A stretch of DNA of 22,458 nucleotides, taken from positions 1 through 22,458 of IMG/VR virus record IMGVR_UViG_3300009285_008471; one strand, given 5' to 3'. Made by a program: the position numbers and the translations under genes. The notes beneath the pieces were generated by a model. It was given only the letters and a program-made list of their open reading frames with translations. It ran no database searches and was not told the origin of the DNA. Of the stretch, positions 12,373 through 18,326 are shown in pieces (position 1 is the first letter of the stretch; every line of letters starts with the position of its first letter). The stretch is from a virus.

Positions 12373-12617
12373 TGCGCTATCTCTGGCTGTGCCTGCTCCT
12401 GTCCGGCTGCGCCACGCCTCCGCCGCAACCGGCTTCGGATATGTCCCCATATACGTCCCCACAAATGTCCGCTCCCATGTCTCTCGCCGCCCTCCGTGAC
12501 GCCGCCCAGGATGCGGACGCGTTTGCCCCCTGGCTGGGATGGCTCGTCGTCGGGGCGGCAGGAATATGGCTTGCCGCTCTGATGTGGCAGGAGTGGCGAT
12601 GGAAGCGGGTGCGATGA
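12369..12617 (+). CDS. Lipoprotein with C-terminal membrane span, u-spanin-like
   Basis: An 82-residue product with a lipobox LLLSGC (Cys14), so it should be lipidated and cleaved. A Pro/Ser-rich linker follows (ATPPPQPASD onward, about residues 15-53), then a membrane span (WLGWLVVGAAGIWLAALMW, residues 55-73) and a basic end (RWKRVR). An outer-membrane lipid anchor plus an inner-membrane C-terminal span is unimolecular-spanin topology. The linker is short for that role and the gene is far from the other lysis candidates. ATGA overlap on both sides. Confidence 0.6.
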   Translation: MMRYLWLCLLLSGCATPPPQPASDMSPYTSPQMSAPMSLAALRDAAQDADAFAPWLGWLVVGAAGIWLAALMWQEWRWKRVR

Positions 12618-14581
12618 GTTGGGATGTGCGGGAAGGGCATGTGCTTGATTGTCTACGAGTGATGCCCGCCGAGTCGGTGCAGTGTGTGATAACTTCTCCA
12701 CCTTATTGGGGTTTGCGGAGTTACAAGACCGAGCCGCAGGTGTGGGGTGGGGAGCCGCATGAGCATGAGTGGAACGACCAGTCAAGAACCGTCGGAACAG
12801 GTGGACAGACGGAGAAGCAGACAACGAACCGAGGACAGACTGGACAAGGATATGTGGCCGGTGGCTCTCAATGTCCCTGCGGCGCCTGGCGTGGCGAGTT
12901 GGGGTTGGAGCCGACGCCGGAGCTTTTTTGCCAGCACATTGTTGAGGTGTTTAGGGAGGTCAGGCGAGTGTTGCATCCTTCGGGCACGCTTTGGTGCAAC
13001 CTCGGGGACTCTTACGCTGGCTCGGCACAGGAATGGGGTCACGGCAAACAATATGCCGGCCAAAAACAATCCACAAACAGAGGCAGTCTTAATCAACCAC
13101 TGACTGAATCAAAAATTGGATTTGATCGTCCACCCGGCTACATCTCCTCACGGCAGCCCAACGGCCTGAAACCCAAAGACCTCGTCGGCATCCCGTGGCG
13201 CGTCGCCTTCGCGCTGCAACAACCTTATGAGACCCACTGCATAAAATTGGAACGTGATAGAGCATGGTTGGCAGCTTTTATTGATGGAGAAGGTTGCATC
13301 AGCATCAGACGCCACGATTCAAATAGTAACGCAGAGGGAAACCCACGGTGTCAGGATGGTTTTATTCCTTTTGTCTGTGCGACAAATAATGATATAGCCT
13401 TACTCGAATACGCCAAATTGATTACAGGAAAAGGGTCGGTGTTATTGAAACAGCGAGCTGGAAGCACAGACAAACGACAAATTGTAAGTCGGCATGATTC
13501 ATATGGCTGGCGTGTAGAAAGTCGCGCATCTATCGAAATTGTTTGTGATATTTACCCTTTTCTCATCGCAAAGCGAAAGCAAGCCGTTCTTGCATATACA
13601 CTTCAACAGTCAAATCTTAACGGGAAATCTCTGAGAGGAAATGGGCCGCTTCCTCATGCAGAGCAGGAAAAACGAGAGTTGCTAAAACAACTTATTAACG
13701 ATTGCAACCAACGGAAACCAGTTGATATACCGTCTTGGTGTCTAGAACCAAAGACGCAAGTTGAACCTGGCTGGTGGCTGCGCTCGGCCATCACCCTGTG
13801 CAAATTGAATCCCATGCCAGAGAGCTGTCGAGATCGACCGACTTCAGCCACCGAAATGATGTTTTTACTAACAAAATCTGCGACATATTTTTATGACATT
13901 GAGGCCACACGAGAAATCCGACGAACGCATGAGCAGCGTATGGATGGCATTGTGCGAGATCGAGTCTATGATTATGACAGTAAGCAAAAGCAGATGGGTC
14001 GAACCGCATCAGGGTCCAATGAGCGATGGGATGCCAATCCGACGACGGGTCGCAATCTCCGCAACTGGTGGCCGGTCGTCTCTGAGCCTTTTCCTCTCGC
14101 CCATTTCGCTACCTTTGGTCAGAAGTGGATTGAACCCTGTATCCGCGCAGGCACGAGTGAGCGAGGCTGTTGTGCGGCATGTGGTGCGCTGTGGGAGCGA
14201 ACCGTCTCCATTCCGTATGACAAAGACCATCCGACCTACAATGAGTGGCGGAAGCAGCATCAAGGAGGAGCGAAGTTTCCGACAGGTCAGCGAGTACCTG
14301 GCGATAGTCGTGGGTATGGTTCAAGCGTGTCTCAGTATTATGCCAAAGTCTGGGGAGGGAGCACCAGTCCTGCTGTTACAACTGGCTGGCACCCCACCTG
14401 TTCACATCCTGGCGATCCGATTCCGTGCACCGTCTTGGATATTTTCTGTGGCAGCGGGACGAGCGGAGTGGTGGCCTTAAAACTTGGCCGGAGCTTTGTG
14501 GGGCTTGAGCTTCAGCCTGATTATGTAGCGATGGCCCGGAAACGGATCGGAGCCGTCATGCCCCTGTTTCAGCCCGCATGA
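12614..14581 (+). CDS. DNA methyltransferase (beta-type, N4-C/N6-A) interrupted in frame by a LAGLIDADG domain
   Basis: The ATG at 12614 overlaps the previous stop and gives 655 residues. The catalytic TSPPYWGLR (27-35) comes first and the SAM-binding LDIFCGSGTSG (608-618) last, the motif order of beta-class amino-methyltransferases. Between them, KDLVGIPWRVAFALQQP and PGWWLRSAITL are typical methylase blocks, but residues 205-385 are foreign: they contain the LAGLIDADG-type motif LAAFIDGEG (219-227) and AT-rich codons. Removing the 543-bp insert rejoins ALQQ to PGWWLRS in frame. Whether the fused protein still methylates DNA is unknown. A Cys cluster (GCCAACG) near the C-terminus is normal for phage methylases of this kind. 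Confidence 0.85.
   Translation: MSWDVREGHVLDCLRVMPAESVQCVITSPPYWGLRSYKTEPQVWGGEPHEHEWNDQSRTVGTGGQTEKQTTNRGQTGQGYVAGGSQCPCGAWRGELGLEPTPELFCQHIVEVFREVRRVLHPSGTLWCNLGDSYAGSAQEWGHGKQYAGQKQSTNRGSLNQPLTESKIGFDRPPGYISSRQPNGLKPKDLVGIPWRVAFALQQPYETHCIKLERDRAWLAAFIDGEGCISIRRHDSNSNAEGNPRCQDGFIPFVCATNNDIALLEYAKLITGKGSVLLKQRAGSTDKRQIVSRHDSYGWRVESRASIEIVCDIYPFLIAKRKQAVLAYTLQQSNLNGKSLRGNGPLPHAEQEKRELLKQLINDCNQRKPVDIPSWCLEPKTQVEPGWWLRSAITLCKLNPMPESCRDRPTSATEMMFLLTKSATYFYDIEATREIRRTHEQRMDGIVRDRVYDYDSKQKQMGRTASGSNERWDANPTTGRNLRNWWPVVSEPFPLAHFATFGQKWIEPCIRAGTSERGCCAACGALWERTVSIPYDKDHPTYNEWRKQHQGGAKFPTGQRVPGDSRGYGSSVSQYYAKVWGGSTSPAVTTGWHPTCSHPGDPIPCTVLDIFCGSGTSGVVALKLGRSFVGLELQPDYVAMARKRIGAVMPLFQPA
13226..13768 (+). 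mobile_element. In-frame LAGLIDADG homing-endonuclease insertion
   Basis: Exactly 543 bp (181 codons), flanked by AACCT at 13221-13225 and 13764-13768, and AT-rich against GC-rich flanks. The LAGLIDADG-like LAAFIDGEGCISIRR begins about 15 residues in; later FLIAKRKQAVLAYTL fits the second half of a single-motif endonuclease. No intein splicing blocks are visible, and the coding domain leaves little room for a group I intron core. Confidence 0.75.
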
Positions 14582-14718
14582 ACCCATTCCTTTTCGCCCT
14601 CCTCTGCCTGAACGTCGCCGCGGCGGGGTGGTTCGCCGTGCGGCACGAGTGGCCGTGGGTCGTGATTTACATTGGGGCGGGGCTGATTCAGGCCGGGTGT
14701 CTGTGGGAGAGTCGATGA
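14578..14718 (+). CDS. 46-residue two-segment membrane peptide
   Basis: The ATG overlaps the methyltransferase stop. Two hydrophobic stretches (NPFLFALLCLNVAAAGWFAV and VVIYIGAGLIQAGCLW) are separated by a short polar loop. Its TGA overlaps the ATG of the HNH gene (ATGA at 14715-14718). Function unknown. Confidence 0.6.
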   Translation: MNPFLFALLCLNVAAAGWFAVRHEWPWVVIYIGAGLIQAGCLWESR

Positions 14719-15167
14719 AGGAAATTAATTTGACTCAAAATAAAGTGGCATTAGTTGATGATGAAGATTTTGCATACTTATCACAGTTTACTTGGAGATA
14801 TTCTTGTGGGTACGCAAGACGCAGATTGCCATTACTAAAAGGAACGCGATTCAAAGATTTGTTTCTACACCGTGAAATACTTCGGATTCCATTTGGAAAA
14901 GAAGTAGATCATATTAATCATAATTCTCTTGATAACAGAAAACACAACTTGCGTTTCGTGACTCGTTCTCAAAATATCCAGAATTCCAAACTACGAAAGG
15001 ATAATACATCTGGTGTAAAAGGGGTTCACTGGTTTGCTCCTGCCAATTTGTGGACAGCATCTTTAATGACAAATGGAGTTACGAAAATGACTTATCATTC
15101 TTCAAAAGAAGAAGCCATCAATGCTGCTTGCCAAATGAGACGAAGCATAGGCGTTCCTAACGTCTGA
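14715..15167 (+). CDS. HNH homing endonuclease with AP2-like C-terminus
   Basis: A 150-residue AT-rich gene in a GC-rich region. VDHINHN followed by LDNRKHNLR and TRSQNIQN (residues 64-90) is the HNH_3-type catalytic pattern. The C-terminal SGVKGVHWFAPANLWTASL and the following strands resemble an AP2-type DNA-binding domain, usual in phage HNH endonucleases. It is free-standing between two small membrane genes. It should nick or cut homologous phage DNA lacking it. Confidence 0.85.
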   Translation: MKEINLTQNKVALVDDEDFAYLSQFTWRYSCGYARRRLPLLKGTRFKDLFLHREILRIPFGKEVDHINHNSLDNRKHNLRFVTRSQNIQNSKLRKDNTSGVKGVHWFAPANLWTASLMTNGVTKMTYHSSKEEAINAACQMRRSIGVPNV

Positions 15168-15177
15168 GAATAGATTG

Positions 15178-15390
15178 ATGTGGCCGACACGGATTGGATG
15201 GTGGACAGCGGCTTTTTTGGCTGCCTATATTATATTCCTTCATAGCTTCTGGTGGACAGAACGCCAAACCTGGCGGCAGGACTGGATGGAGGGCGTCACG
15301 CAAGCGGTCGATGAACGTCTGATTGAGCATGAACGGGCAGGCGTCTATCACCATCAACACCGCATCCTTCACTGGCGTTGGAGGAAGTAG
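15178..15390 (+). CDS. 70-residue N-terminally anchored protein
   Basis: One span near residues 8-26 (WWTAAFLAAYIIFLHSFWW) and a charged, His/Arg-rich soluble tail. An in-frame TTG lies one codon upstream. It follows the HNH gene by 10 bases, and its stop directly abuts the next ATG. No family recognised. Confidence 0.6.
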   Translation: MWPTRIGWWTAAFLAAYIIFLHSFWWTERQTWRQDWMEGVTQAVDERLIEHERAGVYHHQHRILHWRWRK

Positions 15391-15828
15391 ATGGATCGAG
15401 ATTGGCTGTGGGCGTTGGCGGGGATCGGCTGGGCGTGTTGGACAATGGGGGGTGCTGGACAGAAATGGATCAGGAGGTTTCTATGGCCGGGTGTGCTTGC
15501 GAGCCTTGCAATACGCTATGGCGTCTGGTGGATACCAACTTGCGTCTCAAGTGTCTGTTTATGCCTCGCGCATTCATTCGGGTACTCGCCCCAACGGACA
15601 TCCGGTGCGTGGCGTGTGGGCATCGGGTTGTGGTACGGGTATGCGCTCCTGCCGATCTTGTGGCCGCACGTATGGCTCGGCTTGGTGAGTGGACTCCTGA
15701 CGAGCCTTGTGTTTAACGGGGGGATGGTCGTGAGCTTACGGGTGCCCTGGATCACATGGAAATGGGTCGAGGGCAGCGTGGGGGCCGCTCAAGGCGGATT
15801 GGTCGCGTGGCGGCTGCTGCACCCATGA
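15391..15828 (+). CDS. 145-residue multispan membrane protein
   Basis: Several hydrophobic segments rich in Trp and Gly (WLWALAGIGWACWTMGG; FLWPGVLASLAIRYGVWWI; LWYGYALLPILWPHVWLGLV; a VFNGGMVVSL segment), so three to four spans. The GxxxKWIRRFLWP block and the HSFGYSP turn look like a membrane family I have seen in environmental phages but cannot name. An internal Shine-Dalgarno starts another frame at 15483. Confidence 0.65.
   Translation: MDRDWLWALAGIGWACWTMGGAGQKWIRRFLWPGVLASLAIRYGVWWIPTCVSSVCLCLAHSFGYSPQRTSGAWRVGIGLWYGYALLPILWPHVWLGLVSGLLTSLVFNGGMVVSLRVPWITWKWVEGSVGAAQGGLVAWRLLHP
15483..15716 (+). CDS. Nested 77-residue Cys-rich ORF in another frame
   Basis: Entirely inside the membrane gene, but with a perfect AGGAGG (15472-15477) five bases before its ATG. 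The product carries CACEPC near the start, C24 and CVACGH (42-47), a possible zinc-ribbon pair, and has natural-looking composition. Either it is a true overprinted gene or the membrane frame is wrong here. Confidence 0.45.
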   Translation: MAGCACEPCNTLWRLVDTNLRLKCLFMPRAFIRVLAPTDIRCVACGHRVVVRVCAPADLVAARMARLGEWTPDEPCV

Positions 15829-16034
15829 CCTTCCTCGGCGTGATCCTGCTGGCCTTGCTCGCCTGGTCAGTGATTGCCTGGCGGGTGGATCGGGTGTCCG
15901 TGCCCGCCTATCGGGCCCGCAATGTCTACCGCGCTCTCTCGCTGATCCTCGCGCTCTTGCTCGCGTGTCTAGCCGTCAAAGCTTTGCGCTGGCATGATGA
16001 GCTCGTGGTGACGATTCGGCAGGCCGCACGGTGA
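15825..16034 (+). CDS. 69-residue two-span membrane protein
   Basis: ATGA overlap with the previous gene. Spans near residues 2-19 (TFLGVILLALLAWSVIAW) and 36-52 (ALSLILALLLACLAVKA), with a basic loop between them. Its stop overlaps the next ATG (TGATG). No family recognised. Confidence 0.65.
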   Translation: MTFLGVILLALLAWSVIAWRVDRVSVPAYRARNVYRALSLILALLLACLAVKALRWHDELVVTIRQAAR

Positions 16035-16204
16035 TGGAGGCGGTAGAGCGCGAGCAGTTTATCGAGCAGGCGATTGCGCTTTTTCACCAGCTCTTCGAAT
16101 CAGCCCGCAAAGCCGACGTGATCTTTCTCTTTGGTCGTCGTGAGTCCACGACGGGGGAAGTACAGGTGCCGAGGGTTCGGGTGCAGTATCATGGATTCGG
16201 GTGA
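16034..16204 (+). CDS. 56-residue hypothetical protein ending the rightward run
   Basis: Coupled by TGATG. A helical acidic N-terminus (EREQFIEQAIALFHQLFESA) is followed by strand-like sequence (DVIFLFGRRES). Its 3' half overlaps the end of the leftward gene 16100-16408. It is the last rightward gene before the leftward operon. Confidence 0.55.
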   Translation: MEAVEREQFIEQAIALFHQLFESARKADVIFLFGRRESTTGEVQVPRVRVQYHGFG

Positions 16205-16408
16205 GACGCATGGATCATGGCTGGCCTCCTGCTGTAACTTTAGCTCCGGTGCATCCTTCGCGCTGTATCGGATGTCATGCAATTCAATCCGTCCCGTCTC
16301 AGGGTCTTTGAGTTGGACTTGCACGAGGGCATGGTGTACTTGCATAAACGATTGTTCCCGTTGGTCAAATCGAGCTTGAAGTGCTGGGAGCCATTGATCT
16401 AGTCGCAT
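16100..16408 (-). CDS. 102-residue hypothetical protein, last gene of the leftward operon
   Basis: The ATG is preceded by CGGAGGACAGGAAG. The N-terminal part is helical (LDQWLPALQARFDQREQSF), followed by VQLKDPETGRIELHDIRY, and the C-terminus is basic. The last 105 bases overlap the convergent rightward gene. No family recognised. Confidence 0.55.
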   Translation of the reverse strand: MRLDQWLPALQARFDQREQSFMQVHHALVQVQLKDPETGRIELHDIRYSAKDAPELKLQQEASHDPCVSPESMILHPNPRHLYFPRRGLTTTKEKDHVGFAG

Positions 16409-16431
16409 CTTCCTGTCCTCCGAGGTTGGGG

Positions 16432-16635
16432 TTACTTGCCATACTCGACTAGCTTGGCTTTAATCGCCAGGTCCTGCGTCTCAGTGGACCCCTCCCATCC
16501 CACAATATAGCGTTGATCTGCAGTCCCTTGTTTGACCGTAAACCGAACGCCAAGGAAGGTGTCATGCAGGGTAGTGAGCAATAATTGCCGGACCTGGTCT
16601 GGCGTTGGCTCTTTAATGGTGGTTTCCTCAGTCAT
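16432..16635 (-). CDS. 67-residue hypothetical protein
   Basis: The start at 16635 was chosen for its GAGGAG leader. An acidic N-terminus (MTEETTIKEPTPDQVR) and strands later (GVRFTVKQGTADQRYIVGWE) suggest a small alpha/beta protein. It is preceded by the intercistronic hairpin at 16652-16667. Confidence 0.65.
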   Translation of the reverse strand: MTEETTIKEPTPDQVRQLLLTTLHDTFLGVRFTVKQGTADQRYIVGWEGSTETQDLAIKAKLVEYGK

Positions 16636-16651
16636 TCTCCTCACTCCTTCT

Positions 16652-16667
16652 CCCGCGCTGTGGCGGG
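16652..16667 (-). repeat. Intercistronic hairpin, copy 1
   Basis: CCCGC (16652-16656) pairs with GCGGG (16663-16667). On the leftward transcript it lies between the stop of the 16670-16903 gene and the ribosome site of the 16432-16635 gene. A near-identical copy lies at 17071-17085; the shared unit in leftward sense is about TAACCCCCGCC-(C)AGCGCGGGAGA. Confidence 0.6.
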
Positions 16668-16669
16668 GG

Positions 16670-16903
16670 TTATACGAGACTCCGATACCCGAGGCCCTGC
16701 CGACCTGGTGTGATGTTGAGCCGATCCATTGCACATTCTAGATCGTTGAGGCTGTAGGGCTGATCTGCTCGCTGCGGACAGCCACACTCGATGTGGGAAA
16801 CATGCCCGTTGGCCTGGAGCGTGTTACGAAACGCATCCTCCATGCGCCAAATTGTCCGGGCGCGTTTTAGGCTGATCCCAGATTCCCGGTCTCGGTTTGT
16901 CAT
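16670..16903 (-). CDS. 77-residue hypothetical protein with CGC motif
   Basis: The start at 16903 has GAGGAGGGG upstream. A basic N-terminus (MTNRDRESGISLKRARTIW), a helix (RMEDAFRNTLQANG) and a HIECGCPQR segment are visible. Small DNA-binding proteins can look like this, but no helix-turn-helix is clear. Its TAA begins the hairpin repeat unit. Confidence 0.65.
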   Translation of the reverse strand: MTNRDRESGISLKRARTIWRMEDAFRNTLQANGHVSHIECGCPQRADQPYSLNDLECAMDRLNITPGRQGLGYRSLV

Positions 16904-16917
16904 TCTCGCTCCCCTCC

Positions 16918-17055
16918 TCACTTAATAGGTTCAATTCTGGCATGGTGAACAAGCTTGAAGGCCATCGCTCGCGCATAGGACACATTCGCCTCCCACAGCT
17001 CCCACCCTAAGTCAGGATTCAGCCAGTAGATATTCCATCGCCCGTTAATTCTCAT
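16918..17055 (-). CDS. 45-residue aromatic-rich small protein
   Basis: It encodes MRINGRWNIYWLNPDLGWEL and a helical remainder (SYARAMAFKLVHHARIEP). The leader GAGAGGAGACGAGAGG matches those of its operon partners. Unrecognised; the unusual WNIYWLNPDLGWELW stretch is its most distinctive part. Confidence 0.6.
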   Translation of the reverse strand: MRINGRWNIYWLNPDLGWELWEANVSYARAMAFKLVHHARIEPIK

Positions 17056-17070
17056 CCTCTCGTCTCCTCT

Positions 17071-17085
17071 CCCGCGCTGGGCGGG
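17071..17085 (-). repeat. Intercistronic hairpin, copy 2
   Basis: CCCGC (17071-17075) pairs with GCGGG (17081-17085). It sits between the stop of the 17088-17231 gene and the leader of the 16918-17055 gene, the same relative position as copy 1. Confidence 0.6.
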
Positions 17086-17087
17086 GG

Positions 17088-17231
17088 TTACTCCACAATC
17101 TTTTCCATCACAAGAATAGACCGATTGCCGTTATCATCCTCATACCATCGTTCTATCTGTGCATCTCCTATTGCGATTTCCTTAATCTGTTCAATGTTTC
17201 CTTCAAGCATTTCGAACGGGACTAATGCCAT
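17088..17231 (-). CDS. 47-residue acidic small protein
   Basis: It encodes MALVPFEMLEGNIEQIKEIA, then IGDAQIERWYEDDNGNRSIL and a short end, probably one helix and a beta hairpin. The leader GGGAGGAGGTGAGCGAGG is an excellent ribosome site. No family recognised. Confidence 0.65.
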   Translation of the reverse strand: MALVPFEMLEGNIEQIKEIAIGDAQIERWYEDDNGNRSILVMEKIVE

Positions 17232-17251
17232 CCTCGCTCACCTCCTCCCTC

Positions 17252-17434
17252 TCAGCCCTCCACAATTTGCACGTAGCCAAGTCCATGATTCCGTGCGGCC
17301 TCTTCCACGTAGCTCCGCAACTCAATGGTCCAGCTGGGGCGGCCATACTTCCAGGCCCATCGAGCGACTACCATCCCATGCCCCTGCGGTTTCTTTTCTG
17401 TGAAGAATGCCGTTCGCGCGGCCCTGCGTGTCAT
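17252..17434 (-). CDS. 60-residue basic hypothetical protein
   Basis: The leader GAGGAGGTGAGACGAGG directly precedes the ATG at 17434. The product is basic and aromatic-rich (MVVARWAWKYGRPSWTIEL; EEAARNHGLGYVQIVEG), soluble, without Cys. Second gene of the leftward operon. Confidence 0.6.
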   Translation of the reverse strand: MTRRAARTAFFTEKKPQGHGMVVARWAWKYGRPSWTIELRSYVEEAARNHGLGYVQIVEG

Positions 17435-17492
17435 CCTCGTCTCACCTCCTCTCTCGATGGTGCCACAAATGTGGCCTGCTCCCCAAAAAAAA

Positions 17493-17627
17493 TCACAGCT
17501 TCCTGATCCATAGTCGAATCGCTTCCAGCACGGCTTCCATCAGCGTTTTCCGTTCAAGCGCCGCTTTCGACTTCAGCTGGGCGTGATCCTCAACCGGAAT
17601 CCTCACGTTGAGCTTGACCTGTTCCAT
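17493..17627 (-). CDS. Ribbon-helix-helix (CopG/Arc-type) regulator
   Basis: A 44-residue protein with the ribbon-helix-helix plan: a beta strand (VKLNVRIPV), helix A (EDHAQLKSKAALERK) and helix B (TLMEAVLEAIRLWIRKL). It is first in the leftward operon and next to a divergent promoter region, so it probably represses one or both promoters. The -10 box ends six bases before the ATG and there is no good Shine-Dalgarno, suggesting a near-leaderless message. Confidence 0.75.
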   Translation of the reverse strand: MEQVKLNVRIPVEDHAQLKSKAALERKTLMEAVLEAIRLWIRKL

Positions 17628-17633
17628 GCCTCA

Positions 17634-17662
17634 AATGTACCATACGCGGCAAGCTACGTCAA
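17634..17662 (-). promoter_or_regulatory. Leftward sigma70-like promoter (TTGACG-17-TACATT)
   Basis: On the minus strand TTGACG (17662-17657) and TACATT (17639-17634) are 17 bases apart. Transcription would begin at or next to the ATG at 17627. Confidence 0.65.
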
Positions 17663-17671
17663 GAGATAATA

Positions 17672-17699
17672 TCGCACACACACGTCTCATTTTCGCACA
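17672..17699. promoter_or_regulatory. Direct repeat TCGCACA x2, possible operator
   Basis: TCGCACA occurs at 17672-17678 and 17693-17699, 21 bases apart (two helical turns), between the two divergent promoters. This spacing suits cooperative binding by a ribbon-helix-helix dimer, for example the product of 17493-17627. Confidence 0.4.
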
Positions 17700-17707
17700 T
17701 TTTCCGC

Positions 17708-17735
17708 TTGACATCGGGCCGGCCTGGCGTACAGT
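17708..17735 (+). promoter_or_regulatory. Rightward promoter of the packaging genes (TTGACA-16-TACAGT)
   Basis: A perfect -35 TTGACA at 17708-17713 and TACAGT at 17730-17735 with a 16-base spacer, upstream of the terminase genes and divergent from the leftward promoter. Confidence 0.65.
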
Positions 17736-17797
17736 AGGAGTACGCTCACGCCTTGTGCCGACGGCCTCGTGCCTGTGTCTGACGCCCACGGTGTCGC

Positions 17798-18289
17798 ATG
17801 GCGAGAGCTCGCACGCACTCCGCATCCCCTCCCCGCTCCGCGTTCGAGTCCCTCAAGCCCTCGCAGCAAGTCGTCGTGGCCGCGTTCACCGATCCGCGGT
17901 CTCCTGGGTTCCTCAATAAACGTCAAGCGTATAAAGTCGCCCATCCACGCGCCACCATGAATACGGCCGCGCAAGAAGGGGTCCTCACCCTTAACAAACC
18001 CCACGTGCGCGCCGCCGTGGCCGAGTCGCTGAGTGCGGCTGGGATCACGAAGGATGATCTTCAAGGTGAACTCAAACGCAATTTTGAGAAATGCTGGACG
18101 TTGAATAAGATGTCGGATCACCGGGAGGCCGTGTTCGCGCTTGCGAAACTCATGGGCCTCGTGACCGAGAAACGCGAAACGAAAACCTTGACGGAACACG
18201 AAGGCGAAGCGATCCGTCAACTCGTCAGCGCCGCGTTGCAGTCGCAACCACCGACGGTGACAGCGACGGTGGCGGCTGGGTCGAATTGA
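17798..18289 (+). CDS. Terminase small subunit candidate
   Basis: A 163-residue protein with an N-terminal helix-turn-helix-like region (SPGFLNKRQAYKVAHP; NTAAQEGVLTLNKPHVRAAV) typical of small terminases that recognise the packaging site, then AESLSAAGITKDDLQGELKR and a helical C-terminus for oligomer contact. It precedes the large terminase by one gene and is read from the promoter at 17708. The ribosome site is weak. The assignment rests on the helix pattern and gene order. Confidence 0.7.
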   Translation: MARARTHSASPPRSAFESLKPSQQVVVAAFTDPRSPGFLNKRQAYKVAHPRATMNTAAQEGVLTLNKPHVRAAVAESLSAAGITKDDLQGELKRNFEKCWTLNKMSDHREAVFALAKLMGLVTEKRETKTLTEHEGEAIRQLVSAALQSQPPTVTATVAAGSN

Positions 18290-18314
18290 GAATGTCTGAT
18301 AATAGCAATAATGT
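18286..18314 (+). promoter_or_regulatory. Possible promoter (TTGAGA-17-TAATGT)
   Basis: TTGAGA (18286-18291) begins in the last codons of the small terminase gene; TAATGT (18309-18314) follows after 17 bases. It would start transcription near 18321, just before the next frame. Confidence 0.5.
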
Positions 18315-18326
18315 AAAATAGCCAGA

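Noticed and set aside
13226-13768. Intein in the methyltransferase
   Set aside because: No splicing blocks A/B or C-terminal His-Asn are visible and the LAGLIDADG motif lies too close to the insert start. Kept as an in-frame insertion instead.
17462-17475. GCCAC-AAAT-GTGGC hairpin as terminator of the regulator gene
   Set aside because: On the leftward strand the T run lies before, not after, the stem, so it cannot act as an intrinsic terminator.
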